DNA of 64,000 nt. Origin: an uncultured Phycisphaerales bacterium. Lineage in GTDB: Bacteria > Planctomycetota > Phycisphaerae > Sedimentisphaerales > Anaerobacaceae. The position numbers and the translations under genes are program-made. Of this stretch, positions 51,774 through 60,036 are shown piece after piece. How positions within the stretch are numbered: position 1 is the stretch's first letter; each line of letters begins with the position of its first letter. Below the pieces are notes generated by a model. It saw only the letters and a program-made list of their open reading frames with translations. It was not told where the DNA came from and did no database searches. Location of the stretch: positions 9,172 through 73,171 of the forward strand of contig CALEZT010000215.1 in the NCBI GenBank assembly GCA_937927975.1. Reading direction: 5' to 3'.

Positions 51774-52117
51774 AAACTCATCGCAAAAAGAAACACAAAT
51801 TACCCATCGCGACGCCGCGGAACGCGCAAAACGCTCCGGCCGCGAGACAGGCGGCCATTATATCGCCCCCCCGCCCGGCGTCAAACACACTTTACGCGGC
51901 ATTGCACAGGATCGATCCGCAGCGGCCCGAAGGCAAGACCGGTTCTCACGATAGGCGCCACGAAGAGCACGAAGGCCACGAAGGCAAATGCCAGACAAGC
52001 CGCTCAGTGACTATTCGAGCTGCCGATGATCGGTGAACGTCTCCGGGCATTCCCCGCAAGGGGAAGAGTCCGATTGTGAAATGCGCGGATCTGACACTCT
52101 TGCCTCGCTCGGACTGC
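51774..52117. other. Gene-free stretch
   Basis: No gene seen. CCACGAAGAGCACGAAGGCC and a further CACGAAGG at 51957-51985 form a short degenerate repeat common in planctomycete gaps. The base composition drops toward the helicase gene. Confidence 0.45.
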
Positions 52118-54331
52118 TTAAAGCGTAAACGAGTGCCTGACGCTCGAAGTGACCGTAAGCAACTGGAAGATCAACTGCTCCGCGTCCTGTCTCAGCCAGA
52201 AATCCACATCACAAACGAGGACAAGACGCTTACGCGCTCGGCTAATGGCTGTGTTCATCACGTGCTTGCCATGTGGTGACTTGACGTTGGTGGTGTCGGT
52301 GAACCAAGGCTCGTTGAATCGGCCATCCACAACGCTTATGACGACAGTATCCCATTCGCGTCCCTGGGACTTATGCACCGTCATTATTCTCCCCCGTCGA
52401 CGAGCCTCTGGCAACGCGTTGCCAAGCAACACGACCTGCTTTCGATAAGGGGTGAGGATTGCGAACGTCTCCTCCGTGTCGGTGTCGGTGTCTATCAGTT
52501 CGCGGAGAGAAGACGAGATTGCCTCTACTTCCGCGAGGCACTGGTGGCCTGGTCCATGCCGACGAGGTGGCACCGCGTTGATGCAGAGGATTTCAAGTTC
52601 CTGACGGTCAGCTCCGGAGACCAACTGGAGCCCTTGGTAGATGTGCGTCGAGAGGATATCGGCTAGGTTCTGGCCAAAACGGAATGTCCGGTTCAGGTGG
52701 GCACATGAGAAGGAACTCAGCCTCGGTTCGTTTGCCTGCAGTAGCGCGCGTATGAGTTGCTCTTGGTCTTCTGCCAGGAACATTTCGTCAAGAAAGAGAG
52801 CGGATTGTCTCCAGATAACTGCCGAGTTGTTGGCTTCCACAGTCAGGCTCTCATCGGGCATCTCACAGACTGGACCGAGTTGCATGTGGTCTCCGATGAG
52901 ACTCAGAGGGATTCCATTCCTACAAAGTGTCAAGGCTTTCACAAGCGGAGCATATCCTGCCTCATCCACGAAGATCTGGTCAAACGTGAGGATGGTGTCG
53001 TAGAACCGAGTGATGAAGCAATCGAGCGTCATTCCTGTAAGCCAAGCGGACCTAATCCTCTCCTGGAGCGTCAGAGCCTTGAGGCACTTCAGTTTCTCCT
53101 CAAGCTGAGTCTTGAGGTGTTGAAGCTCTTCATCCGATTGATTCTCGTATTCTTGGGCCAATGCCTCGTTCACTCCCAGGTACCGACGCGTGGCCTTCTC
53201 AAGGTCACTCACTTTCTCCTCAGTCTTCTCGGTATTGGTGAAATCAATTCGATCAAGTATCGCGTTCAGCTTGGAGCTATCCGTCCGTGTTCGCCTGATC
53301 ATCTCCATCTGGCCATTGATCTGTGCCTCCAACGATTCCAGAGTCTCGTTCAGAGCCTGGTGCCTCCCGTCAAAATAGGAAACCACCCTTGAGAGGAGAC
53401 TCCTCCGCGTCCGGGCCAGTGCTTCATAGATTCTGCGACGCTCCCCGAGCAGGCAGCGAAGTCTGCCAAGTTCCTCCTTCAGCACAGCCACCGAATTCAA
53501 GACTGTAGCACCTCGACGATGGTTCAGGATTGCTTCGTAGTTGCTGACCTGGTCCTTCAATTCGGATATCTGCCTCTGCAATCCCTTAACCTCACACACT
53601 TCCGGAAATGAATCGGCGAATCTGTGAGAGGGATGCCCAACTCGCAGGAATTTATCCCGTCCAATCCCTTCGGCTTCCGCCAGTTCGATGACCGCTGTCA
53701 CGGCCTGTTCGAGTGCGTTGTTGGTTGGAGCGAATAGGCCAACTCGCTGTTGGCGGCGCAACGATTGCAGGATTGCCTGGGCAAGCACGTACTTCGTCTT
53801 GCCTGTTCCGGGGGGGCCCCACACGTAAGTCAGCGGTGTTGTCAGGCAGCGTGAGATAGCCTCATTCTGACAGTCTTCAGCTCGCCAGTTTGCCGTGCCG
53901 TCGGTCATACTTGCGGTCGGAACGATGGTGGGAAGCTGCAATTTAAGGCCGTTTGCCGCATACCACCGCTTGACATTCTCGACAAGGAATCTGAGATCTG
54001 AGATGACCCACACGCCACTTGCGGATATCGCGTCGAGCGTCAATTCCGCATCAAGGACTTCGAGAAGAAGGAGTCTCGCTTGATTGTCATATTCGAGGAC
54101 GCGGAAGAAGTCGGAGCCAAAGATCCTTCCAGGGGGCTTGAGTTCGAGACTGATGGACTCCGGATCGAACAATGGAGCCCCGAGTTTGAGTGCGAAGATC
54201 GAGGGTGAATCTGGGTGTACTGTTTTCTGGTCGACACGAATCCTGTCCAACCCACGATCGTTCTCCAGGAGGAATGCAAGGTACGTATCAGTTCCGACGA
54301 TGCAGAGACTCTGTATCTGTTCTGGTTTCAT
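52118..54331 (-). CDS. Superfamily 1 helicase, UPF1/Dna2/Nam7-like
   Basis: Encodes 737 residues. After an N-terminal beta-rich region (1-145) the RecA core starts with Walker A GPPGTGKT (172-179); then FAPTNNALEQAV (Ia), FVDEAGYAP (Walker B), LIGDHMQLGPV (III), LNRTFRFG (IV), TVHKSQGREWDTVVIS (V) and NTAISRARKRLVLV (VI). Between Ia and Walker B about 150 residues are coiled coil (ISELKDQVSNYEAILNHR, LNETLESLEAQINGQMEMI). All catalytic motifs are intact. No fused nuclease. Its GC content and codon use are visibly lower than those of neighbours, suggesting transfer. Stand-alone helicases of this type occur in some phage-defence sets, but no partner gene lies next to it. Confidence 0.88.
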   Translation of the reverse strand: MKPEQIQSLCIVGTDTYLAFLLENDRGLDRIRVDQKTVHPDSPSIFALKLGAPLFDPESISLELKPPGRIFGSDFFRVLEYDNQARLLLLEVLDAELTLDAISASGVWVISDLRFLVENVKRWYAANGLKLQLPTIVPTASMTDGTANWRAEDCQNEAISRCLTTPLTYVWGPPGTGKTKYVLAQAILQSLRRQQRVGLFAPTNNALEQAVTAVIELAEAEGIGRDKFLRVGHPSHRFADSFPEVCEVKGLQRQISELKDQVSNYEAILNHRRGATVLNSVAVLKEELGRLRCLLGERRRIYEALARTRRSLLSRVVSYFDGRHQALNETLESLEAQINGQMEMIRRTRTDSSKLNAILDRIDFTNTEKTEEKVSDLEKATRRYLGVNEALAQEYENQSDEELQHLKTQLEEKLKCLKALTLQERIRSAWLTGMTLDCFITRFYDTILTFDQIFVDEAGYAPLVKALTLCRNGIPLSLIGDHMQLGPVCEMPDESLTVEANNSAVIWRQSALFLDEMFLAEDQEQLIRALLQANEPRLSSFSCAHLNRTFRFGQNLADILSTHIYQGLQLVSGADRQELEILCINAVPPRRHGPGHQCLAEVEAISSSLRELIDTDTDTEETFAILTPYRKQVVLLGNALPEARRRGRIMTVHKSQGREWDTVVISVVDGRFNEPWFTDTTNVKSPHGKHVMNTAISRARKRLVLVCDVDFWLRQDAEQLIFQLLTVTSSVRHSFTL

Positions 54332-54827
54332 TCAGGCCAAGGCCACCCACGCATCAACAGTCAACTTCTTCTGACCAACACGTTCTATTTGACTGACACA
54401 CGATAAGGTCAGGACCTGCCAACACGGCCTGCGTCGCATTCCAGGTCACGCTTCTGCACCCCTTCATTATGCACGTGACCGGGCGAGACGGCAAGAAGAA
54501 ACTCGGGAGTCTGAAGGACCGGGTGTGCCCAGATACTCTGGCGTCCTGAAGATGCCCAGGTGAAGACTTCAGGGGGCAGTTTCTATCTCGCACGACCGGA
54601 TGCATGCCCGAAGCGGGCCTGCCTGGGGAGTTTCACGCTTTGCGGCCTCCAGCACGATACGCGAGCGAAGCGTTCGCTTGGGGCTGTGCGCAGCACGCCT
54701 TCCGCTGGTGGCCCCAATGCGATAAACTCCCGCCGCCCCGCCGCGTAGCGGCGCTCCATACCAGGGCGGCGGAATCCGGATCGGTCCGTCGCTTCCTTTG
54801 CCCACCAGGGGATGTGGGCTGTGTCGG
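54332..54827. repeat. Gene-free stretch with repeats D and C
   Basis: No gene seen. A family D copy (CCCGAAGCGGGCCTGCCTGG then GAGTTTCACGCTTTGCGGCC and CCAGCA) is at about 54605-54653. A family C copy, GGAATCCGGATCGGTCCG within 54768-54788, is identical over 21 bases to 56581-56601. GCCGCGTAGCGGC near 54740 forms a small hairpin. Confidence 0.65.
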
Positions 54828-55232
54828 TCAGGAGGTGACGCCGCAGAGGCGGATGGGGAGATGCCTGGCGTAGCGGAGGAAGTCGGAGTCGGTCGTCAGG
54901 ATCTGGAGTTCCTCCATCGCGGCTACGGCGCAGATCAGAAGATCGATCGTCGAGCCCTGGACGCCCTTCCTGCGGCATTGCTTGCTGAACTCGGCGGCTC
55001 GGGTGAAATGCTCCGTTCGAAGGGGGACGTCGTCGAAGGCATCGAGCGCCTTGCGCAGACTCTCGAACTGCGCGGGGCTGGGCACGCCGGAGAGGAGTTC
55101 CTGCCGGATCGGCCCGATCAGCACGACGCGTCCGTCGCGGATCAGGTCCTCGATCAGCCGGGCGAGGTCCTTGTCCGGCTCTTTACGCCGGAGGACCTTC
55201 GACCAGACGCAGGTGTCGACGAGGACCTTCAT
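54828..55232 (-). CDS. vapC: VapC-type PIN-domain toxin
   Basis: Encodes 134 residues. The PIN acidic residues are visible in VLVDTCVWSKVL, GPIRQELLSG, GSTIDLLICAVA and LTTDSDF. VapC toxins are RNases that cut tRNA or rRNA. The gene overlaps the end of the antitoxin gene by four bases (ATGA), the classic vapBC layout, and is probably repressed with it through the palindrome in the shared promoter. Confidence 0.92.
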   Translation of the reverse strand: MKVLVDTCVWSKVLRRKEPDKDLARLIEDLIRDGRVVLIGPIRQELLSGVPSPAQFESLRKALDAFDDVPLRTEHFTRAAEFSKQCRRKGVQGSTIDLLICAVAAMEELQILTTDSDFLRYARHLPIRLCGVTS

Positions 55233-55426
55233 CGCTTGCGGACGTCCTTGTAGCGGTAGGCGGGATCGAACTCGATCTTGCCGACGAGCTTGAGCACGTC
55301 GAGCTGCCCGCGCCGGGCGACGTACTCTTTCAGGGCGGCCGTGACCGCTTCCTTCTTGGTCTTGTGCCCGCCGGCGGCCTGGGCCTCCTCGATCAACCGA
55401 TCGTCCAATGCCAGATTCGTAGCCAT
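55229..55426 (-). CDS. vapB: VapB-type antitoxin
   Basis: Encodes 65 residues from the ATG at 55426, with GAAAGGAG upstream. MATNLALDDRLIEEAQAAGG followed by HKTKKEAVTAALKEYVARRG is the ribbon-helix-helix (VapB/DUF2191) DNA-binding fold. The C-terminal part (LKLVGKIEFDPAYRYKDVRKR) should wrap the toxin. The promoter upstream holds a palindromic operator. Confidence 0.92.
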   Translation of the reverse strand: MATNLALDDRLIEEAQAAGGHKTKKEAVTAALKEYVARRGQLDVLKLVGKIEFDPAYRYKDVRKR

Positions 55427-55447
55427 GACCAGCTCCTTTCTACACAA

Positions 55448-55476
55448 AGTATAACACATTCATATGTGTGGATCAA
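55448..55476 (-). promoter_or_regulatory. vapBC promoter and operator
   Basis: On the minus strand TTGATC (55471-55476) and TATACT (55448-55453) are 17 bases apart. The perfect inverted repeat ACACAT-4-ATGTGT (55454-55469) fills the spacer, the expected place for an autorepressing VapBC operator. The vapB start is 22 bases downstream of the -10 box. Confidence 0.8.
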
Positions 55477-55551
55477 GGGCCCTGTTCGGAGAAGGGCTCA
55501 GCGTCAGCCCCTCGATTGCGCTTTAGCGGATATCTGGCATGCGGGCAGGCA

Positions 55552-55597
55552 CGCCCGAAACGGTCGTGCGGGGGGAGTTGTTCGCATTCGGGCCTCC
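55552..55597. repeat. Dispersed repeat D, close copy
   Basis: CGCCCGAAACGGTCGTGCGG and the following GAGTTGTTCGCATTCGGGCC match 56523-56568 with only five differences over 46 bases. It lies in the 214-bp gap between vapB and the small PIN-partner gene. Confidence 0.8.
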
Positions 55598-55640
55598 GGC
55601 CTGGAACGCGAGCGTGCGGATCGTGCGTCAGGCGATCTCC

Positions 55641-55844
55641 CTAGGGACAGCCACCGGTTTGCTTCCTTGACGACGACGGAATGTTTGTCTGGTTGTGTCG
55701 TCGCCACAGCGGATCGTCCTTCAGTTCCTGCTGGATGCGCTGCTCGATCTGCTCGGCGGTCAGCCCGGCGTACGCACGCGACAGTTCCTCGCGCCGCTTC
55801 CGCATGAACGCCACGGCGTCAAAGCCCTTGTTCGTTTCCTTCAT
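55641..55844 (-). CDS. Small protein paired with a PIN-domain gene
   Basis: Encodes 67 residues. The helical sequence MKETNKGFDAVAFMRKRREELS and LTAEQIEQRIQQELKDDPLW resembles small partners of PIN proteins in archaea and planctomycetes. It starts inside the last 26 bases of the PIN gene, so it is translated after the PIN protein, the reverse of vapBC. It probably acts as antitoxin, though its fold has no clear DNA-binding motif. Confidence 0.7.
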   Translation of the reverse strand: MKETNKGFDAVAFMRKRREELSRAYAGLTAEQIEQRIQQELKDDPLWRRHNQTNIPSSSRKQTGGCP

Positions 55845-56295
55845 GCAACACCTCTCTTGGCGTTCGGATCTCAATCAGACCGTATCCTCGTTCAAGGTTC
55901 ACGGCGTTGAACAACCGTATTCTACCAAAGTTCACAATGTGTTTGAAGTTCCAACTCACGAGCACATCGACGCCGTTGACGGTCGCCAAGGCCACGTGAA
56001 GGGCATCGGCCAGAGAACCCGGCCCGACCACGCCATGAGCAAGATAGGCGTCCGCCAGTTCCTTGACCTCCTCCGTGAGGCGGATTTGCGTCAGGTGGCC
56101 TGTAGGGATGTCGTCAAGATGCCGCCGGACGCTTGCCGGCGCGCCTTCAAGCTCCTGGACCGTCAGGTCGGAGATGACAAGCAGGAATTGGCCCGATCGA
56201 AAGCCAGACCACAGACGCAACGACGCCGCGGAGAACTCCTCATCCTCGCAACCGCCGATCACTGACGTATCCACATAGATGTACAGCTTCTTCAC
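55819..56295 (-). CDS. PIN-domain protein
   Basis: Encodes 158 residues. PIN acidic residues appear in IYVDTSVIGG, TVQELEGAP, LADALHVALATVNGVD and SWNFKHIVN. This group differs from the VapC next door in the VSWNFKHI ending and in being followed, not preceded, by its small partner gene (overlap 26 bases). It is probably a toxin-antitoxin pair, with RNase activity inferred from the fold. Confidence 0.82.
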   Translation of the reverse strand: MKKLYIYVDTSVIGGCEDEEFSAASLRLWSGFRSGQFLLVISDLTVQELEGAPASVRRHLDDIPTGHLTQIRLTEEVKELADAYLAHGVVGPGSLADALHVALATVNGVDVLVSWNFKHIVNFGRIRLFNAVNLERGYGLIEIRTPREVLHEGNEQGL

Positions 56296-56408
56296 AGGAA
56301 CGATCTCCGCGGTCTTGCTCGGGCTCTAACTCGTTCGTCGCGGCCTGATCCGGGGTGTCTTGCTGGGAGGATTGTAGAGGAGATAAGTGAGAAGTGACAA
56401 GTGAAAGG

Positions 56409-56777
56409 TTGCGGCGGGACGCCGCGTCGGAGCGTAGAGGCGTGGAAGCGTTTCGTGTGAAGGTACGACGCCCTATGACCGGGGGAACTTCGGGTACGCT
56501 TCAGGGGACGGGAAGCGCGTCCCGCCCGAAACGGTCGTGCGGAGCGAGTTTTTCGCAGTCGGGCCTCCCCCCGCCGCCTCGGCGGAATCCGGATCGGTCC
56601 GCTCCTTCCGCGTCTTTCGCGATCAGAGAAGACGAAGAGCGGTTCTGGCCACAGAGATCACAGAGAAACGGAAGGAAAGAAAGTGGGTAGGAACGTAAGA
56701 GGATCGGGAGTCTCCGCTCTTTCCCGGTTCTCTCCTTCGTTCATTCTCCTCTGTGGCCTCTGTGCCCTCTGTGGCTT
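56409..56777. repeat. Repeat cluster in a 909-bp gene-free stretch
   Basis: Between 56296 and 57204 no gene was recognised. The stretch holds a family B copy in reverse (GCGGCGGGACGCCGCG with AGCGTAGAGGCGTGGAAGCG, 56410-56450), a family D copy (56523-56568), a family C copy (56581-56601), and a CCACAGAGATCACAGAGAAA arm (56649-56668) opposed by CTCTGTGGCCTCTGTG and CTCTGTGGC units (about 56750-56777). A tandem of GTGTGAAGTTTGAA lies at 57070-57097. Confidence 0.7.
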
Positions 56778-57131
56778 CCTCCGGATACCCAGTCTTCTGG
56801 AATACCTACTGTATCGCCGATATATCGAGTGGGAATCTTCACAACCGGAGTAGGAATAGCAAAATTCGTGCAACGTGTGAAGACCTAAAACGGGTGTCAC
56901 CGCAGATTTTCTTATTCCTTTCCGATCCAAGACTTACACCAATTCACGGGGTCGCCAGACACGATTTTCTCGACAAACTCGTGCAACATCGGGCAAGGGT
57001 AGAGGGACGCGCGATGCGTTTCGCGGGCCCCGAACTACCCCTATTGTGGGTAGGAGATGTATTGGAAAGTGTGAAGTTTGAAGTGTGAAGTTTGAAGTCG
57101 GAGAAGGCGGCCAAGCCGGTGCGTATCTTCC

Positions 57132-57180
57132 CAACGCTTCCACGCTTCTACGCTTCTACGCTCCAACGCGGCCCCGCCGC
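57132..57180. repeat. Dispersed repeat B, copy upstream of AP2/HNH gene
   Basis: AACGCTTCCACGCTTCTACG, a further CGCTTCTACGCTCCAACGCG and CCCCGCCGC match copies at 56409-56452 (reversed), 62364-62405 and 62610-62651. It ends 25 bases before the start codon of the AP2/HNH gene, where a leader or ribosome-binding site would be expected. Confidence 0.75.
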
Positions 57181-57204
57181 TCTCGCGGGTCACGAGTCAC
57201 GACT

Positions 57205-58857
57205 ATGCACAACGGACGCTGTTGCGGCAATTGCCGGTTCGCCATGGCTGTCGAGCACAAGGGCGAGCCGCTGCTGGTCTGCCCCTATCGGCACGAGCGC
57301 CGGGGGCGACTGGCGGTGGTCGAGCCCGAGGAGGGTTGTCCGGCGTTTCGCGAGCGGGTCCGGCCCAAGGACAGGCCAGGGCAGGAGTCGTGCGCCATTC
57401 CGCTGGTCAACATGGACGGGCTCTGCGCGCTGGTCGATGCGGCGGACTATGAGTGGCTCAGCCGGTGCACCTGGCGGGCCATATCCGACGGCGGCGACAC
57501 GTTCTACGCGTACACACGCTGCCAGGGCAAGTTATGCTACATGCACCGGATGATCATGAACCCGCCTGCGGGCATGGTCGTGGACCATAGGAACCGCGAT
57601 GGCCTGGACAACCATCGGATCAATCTGCGTAACGCCACGCGGCGACAGAACAGCACCAATCGGGCGTGGGACGCCGGGGTTTCGGGGTTCCGCGGCGTCT
57701 ATCCTTGCGGAGACAGGTGGCAGGCCCGGATCGGGCACCGGCGCAGGATCCTCTATATCGGGCTGTTCGACGACCCGGCGGAGGCGGCGCGGGCCTACGA
57801 CCGCAGGGCGATCGAGCTGCACGGAGAATTCGCCTGTCTGAACTTTCCCGAGGAGGTCGTGAGGCGGATCGTATGTATGGGCGGCAAGGCGAGGGTGTGC
57901 CGGGCGATCGCGGCCCGCGTACGGCGGATGCTGCGCGGGTTGTGTCCCAGCCGGGTGGAGGAGGAGGCTGAAGTGCCGGTCTTTCTCCGGGCGGGCGGGA
58001 GCCATTGCGGGCTTCTTTCCCGCCTGGCGACGGCACGGTCAGTCCACGCGGGTCGTCCGGCGTTCACAGGGCACTGCTTCTCCCTGGGACCATCGGCAAG
58101 GAGGCCTTGCCGATGCCACGCGGAGAGAGCCGGCGGGTGTACGCCAAGCACTGCGGCTGTATCGCGGTGGGTTCCGTTGTGGGCGCGGGGACCGCCCTTG
58201 CGGGCATGGCTACTTCAATTCCACGGACCAGTAGGCGTGGTCGAGGAACTGCTTCCAGGATCGGTATCGCTGGTGGCCCAGGTGCAGGTGCAGCATGGGA
58301 CTGTGCTTGGGCTTGACGGGCTTCTGGATCAGGATCATGCCGGCCTGCTTGGGAGTTCGTCCGCCTTTCCTGGCGTTGCAGCCGGTGCAGGCGCAGACGA
58401 TGTTCTCCCAGGTGGCCTTGCCGCCCAGGCTGCGCGGGATCACGTGGTCCAGCGACAGCTCGGTCATCGGGAAGCGTTTGCCGCAGTACTGGCAGTGATT
58501 CTTGTCCCGTGCGAAGATGTTGCGGCGGTTGAATTTCACGTCGCTGCGGGGCAGGCGATCGTAGAAAAGGAGGCGGATGATCCGAGGCACCGCAACATAA
58601 AGGTTCACCGTGGAGACCCAGTCGTAGGCGTCGGGCTCGAACTGGTGGCGGGACTGGCTGACCTCGACCCAGCTCTTGAAATCGTAGTTCGTGTAGGAGT
58701 CCTGCTCGACGGAAACCACCTCGGCCAACTCGCGGCACAGGAGGGAAAACGCCCGCCGAACGCCGACAATACGGATGGCCATGTAGTGCTTGTTGAGCAC
58801 CAACACGCTGCAGTCGAGCCCGGATTGACTCTCACCGAACGCCATAGGCAACCCTAA
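57205..58857 (+). CDS. AP2/HNH endonuclease-like protein with abnormal C-terminal read-through
   Basis: The open frame from 57205 gives 550 residues, but only the first 225 look real. Residues 5-50 carry a cysteine set (CCGNCRFAM, LLVCPY, EEGCPAF) that may bind zinc. About 65-155 is an HNH_3-type nuclease (LCYMHRMIM, GMVVDHRNRDGLDNHRINL). About 160-215 is an AP2 DNA-binding domain (GFRGVYPCGDRWQARIGH, DPAEAARAYDRRAIELHG). Homing-endonuclease proteins of this kind normally stop soon after. Here the frame continues through a dispersed repeat (58091-58125) and then 640 bases antisense to another HNH gene. The start lacks a ribosome-binding site and abuts repeat B. The gene may be decaying. Confidence 0.65.
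   Translation: MHNGRCCGNCRFAMAVEHKGEPLLVCPYRHERRGRLAVVEPEEGCPAFRERVRPKDRPGQESCAIPLVNMDGLCALVDAADYEWLSRCTWRAISDGGDTFYAYTRCQGKLCYMHRMIMNPPAGMVVDHRNRDGLDNHRINLRNATRRQNSTNRAWDAGVSGFRGVYPCGDRWQARIGHRRRILYIGLFDDPAEAARAYDRRAIELHGEFACLNFPEEVVRRIVCMGGKARVCRAIAARVRRMLRGLCPSRVEEEAEVPVFLRAGGSHCGLLSRLATARSVHAGRPAFTGHCFSLGPSARRPCRCHAERAGGCTPSTAAVSRWVPLWARGPPLRAWLLQFHGPVGVVEELLPGSVSLVAQVQVQHGTVLGLDGLLDQDHAGLLGSSSAFPGVAAGAGADDVLPGGLAAQAARDHVVQRQLGHREAFAAVLAVILVPCEDVAAVEFHVAAGQAIVEKEADDPRHRNIKVHRGDPVVGVGLELVAGLADLDPALEIVVRVGVLLDGNHLGQLAAQEGKRPPNADNTDGHVVLVEHQHAAVEPGLTLTERHRQP
58091..58125. repeat. Dispersed palindrome, family E, copy 2
   Basis: CATCGGCAAG (58091-58100) pairs with CTTGCCGATG (58106-58115) and CCACGCGGAG follows, the same order as in the right half of the 32212-32296 palindrome (CCATCGCCAAG, CTTGACGCTG, CCACGCGGAG). 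It lies within the doubtful C-terminal part of the AP2/HNH frame. Confidence 0.65.
58210..58845 (-). CDS. HNH endonuclease-family protein
   Basis: Encodes 211 residues from the ATG at 58845. The HNH domain near residues 112-170 has zinc pairs CQYCGKRF and CACTGCNARKGG around the catalytic LDHVIPRSLGGKATWEN. The N-terminal 100 residues (NKHYMAIRIVGVRRAFSLLCR) are typical of a widespread planctomycete/actinobacterial HNH group whose role is not established. It is complete, with normal codon use, and is the genuine gene at this place; the opposite frame is the extension of the AP2/HNH gene. Confidence 0.9.
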   Translation of the reverse strand: MAFGESQSGLDCSVLVLNKHYMAIRIVGVRRAFSLLCRELAEVVSVEQDSYTNYDFKSWVEVSQSRHQFEPDAYDWVSTVNLYVAVPRIIRLLFYDRLPRSDVKFNRRNIFARDKNHCQYCGKRFPMTELSLDHVIPRSLGGKATWENIVCACTGCNARKGGRTPKQAGMILIQKPVKPKHSPMLHLHLGHQRYRSWKQFLDHAYWSVELK

Positions 58858-59074
58858 TCAGCGAGATGATTATATGCGACAAGAGCTCTGCCCGCAAGAA
58901 TAAAAACGGACGTTCGAGGGGGGGTGCGACTGGATTTCGTGGGGCTCGGGCCGATCGTCGTCGGGCTGAACGCATGGAAGCATCCGGCGTGGCGTATCGA
59001 CTCGTTGGGAATGAGGTCAGGTCTTCATGGAACGTGGCGGGCTTGGGGCCCCTCCTCCGGAGCGGCCAATCGTG

Positions 59075-59302
59075 TCACGGCGTGGGCTGTTTTCCCGAGG
59101 GGACTTTCGGCACCACGTTGGCGGCTCGCAACCCTTTCTCGCCCTCGGCGATGTCGAACAGGACCACGTCGCCCTCGCTGAGAGTCTTGAATCCGTCCCC
59201 GGAGATGGTGGAGAAGTGCACGAAGACATCACGGCCATCGTCGGTTCCGATGAATCCGTACCCCTTGCGGGGATTGAACCACTTGACCTTTCCTTCCAAC
59301 AT
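59075..59302 (-). CDS. Cold-shock-domain protein
   Basis: Encodes 75 residues; GGAG lies upstream of the [24 protein letters not shown] contains RNP1 (KGYGFI) and DVFVHFSTI contains RNP2 (VFVHFS). [21 protein letters not shown] completes the OB fold. It binds single-stranded RNA and DNA as a chaperone. The C-terminal tail [11 protein letters not shown] is slightly longer than in CspA. It follows the HU gene by 83 bases on the same strand. Confidence 0.95.
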   Translation of the reverse strand: MLEGKVKWFNPRKGYGFIGTDDGRDVFVHFSTISGDGFKTLSEGDVVLFDIAEGEKGLRAANVVPKVPSGKQPTP

Positions 59303-59385
59303 GATGTGAGGCTCCTTCAGGATGACTCCCGGCAAAACCTGTCGATTCCGCGTGCATCCTGCCCCGGCGGAAGCGACCGTCGTCT

Positions 59386-59706
59386 TCACAGGCCCGGCTT
59401 GGCCTCCGCCGACGCACGACTGGAAGTGATGAGTTGCTCCCTCATGAGCCGGCCCATCTTGAATTTGACAGTCCGCTTGGTGGGAACGTCCACGCGCTGG
59501 AGCGTCTTGGGATTCTGCGCCGTCCGCGAGGCGCGGGTGCGGGTTTCGAACACGCCGAAATCCCGAAACTCCAGACGGTTGTCCAGACGCAACTCGAACA
59601 CGATTTCATCCAGAAAAGCCTGAACGATTCGCTTCACAGCCACGCGTTTGGCCTGCGTGCGTTCTGCGATGCGATCGATCAGTTCTTTCTTTGTGACTGT
59701 CGCCAT
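59386..59706 (-). CDS. HU/IHF-family DNA-binding protein
   Basis: Encodes 106 residues. [30 protein letters not shown] is the dimerising helical part, then [24 protein letters not shown] is the start of the DNA-binding arm with the conserved R-x-x-x-NP-x-T. A 15-residue tail extends the family length of about 90. It bends DNA as a nucleoid protein. AGGTAACC upstream is a moderate ribosome-binding site. A hairpin in the leader pairs AAAAGGGC (59725-59732) with GCCCTTTT (59748-59755). Confidence 0.94.
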   Translation of the reverse strand: MATVTKKELIDRIAERTQAKRVAVKRIVQAFLDEIVFELRLDNRLEFRDFGVFETRTRASRTAQNPKTLQRVDVPTKRTVKFKMGRLMREQLITSSRASAEAKPGL

Positions 59707-60036
59707 AGGTTACCTCACTTGACGAAAAGGGCCCAGCCTGAACGGGTGCCCTTTTCAGCGATTGTCCAATGATGCAATCCAGCCACAGCCGGACCTGCGC
59801 CACCACCAGAACCGTAAGGATGAAGTTCTGCAAACCACTTTAACGTAAAGACTTCTATGCATCAAGTACTTTTCGGCCAAAAAAATTTCCGCGGTTGACC
59901 GCCACGAATCCCGGCGGCATAATAGCCCTTTCATTAAGATGCGTCGGGCGGGGTCTGGCCACGAATCAAGACCCAGCGGGGTCCTTCCGTCGCCGCTGGA
60001 ACACCTGACAACCTTCTGCGGACAGGACACGAGTGA
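59707..60036. other. Divergent gap between HU and signal peptidase genes
   Basis: No gene. It contains the HU leader hairpin near 59725-59755, an AT-rich stretch at 59830-59890 and the lepB promoter at 59895-59923. Confidence 0.5.
59895..59923 (+). promoter_or_regulatory. lepB promoter
   Basis: TTGACC (59895-59900) and CATAAT (59918-59923) are separated by 17 bases, about 115 bases before the lepB start codon. Confidence 0.6.

Noticed and set aside
52118..54331. Calling the helicase a named phage-defence system
   Set aside because: No nuclease, methylase or other partner gene adjoins it, so no known multi-gene system can be assigned.
57085..57204. Upstream extension of the AP2/HNH frame to 57085
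   Set aside because: That part is translation of repeat B and a tandem repeat. The ATG at 57205 starts at the conserved cysteine-rich region.
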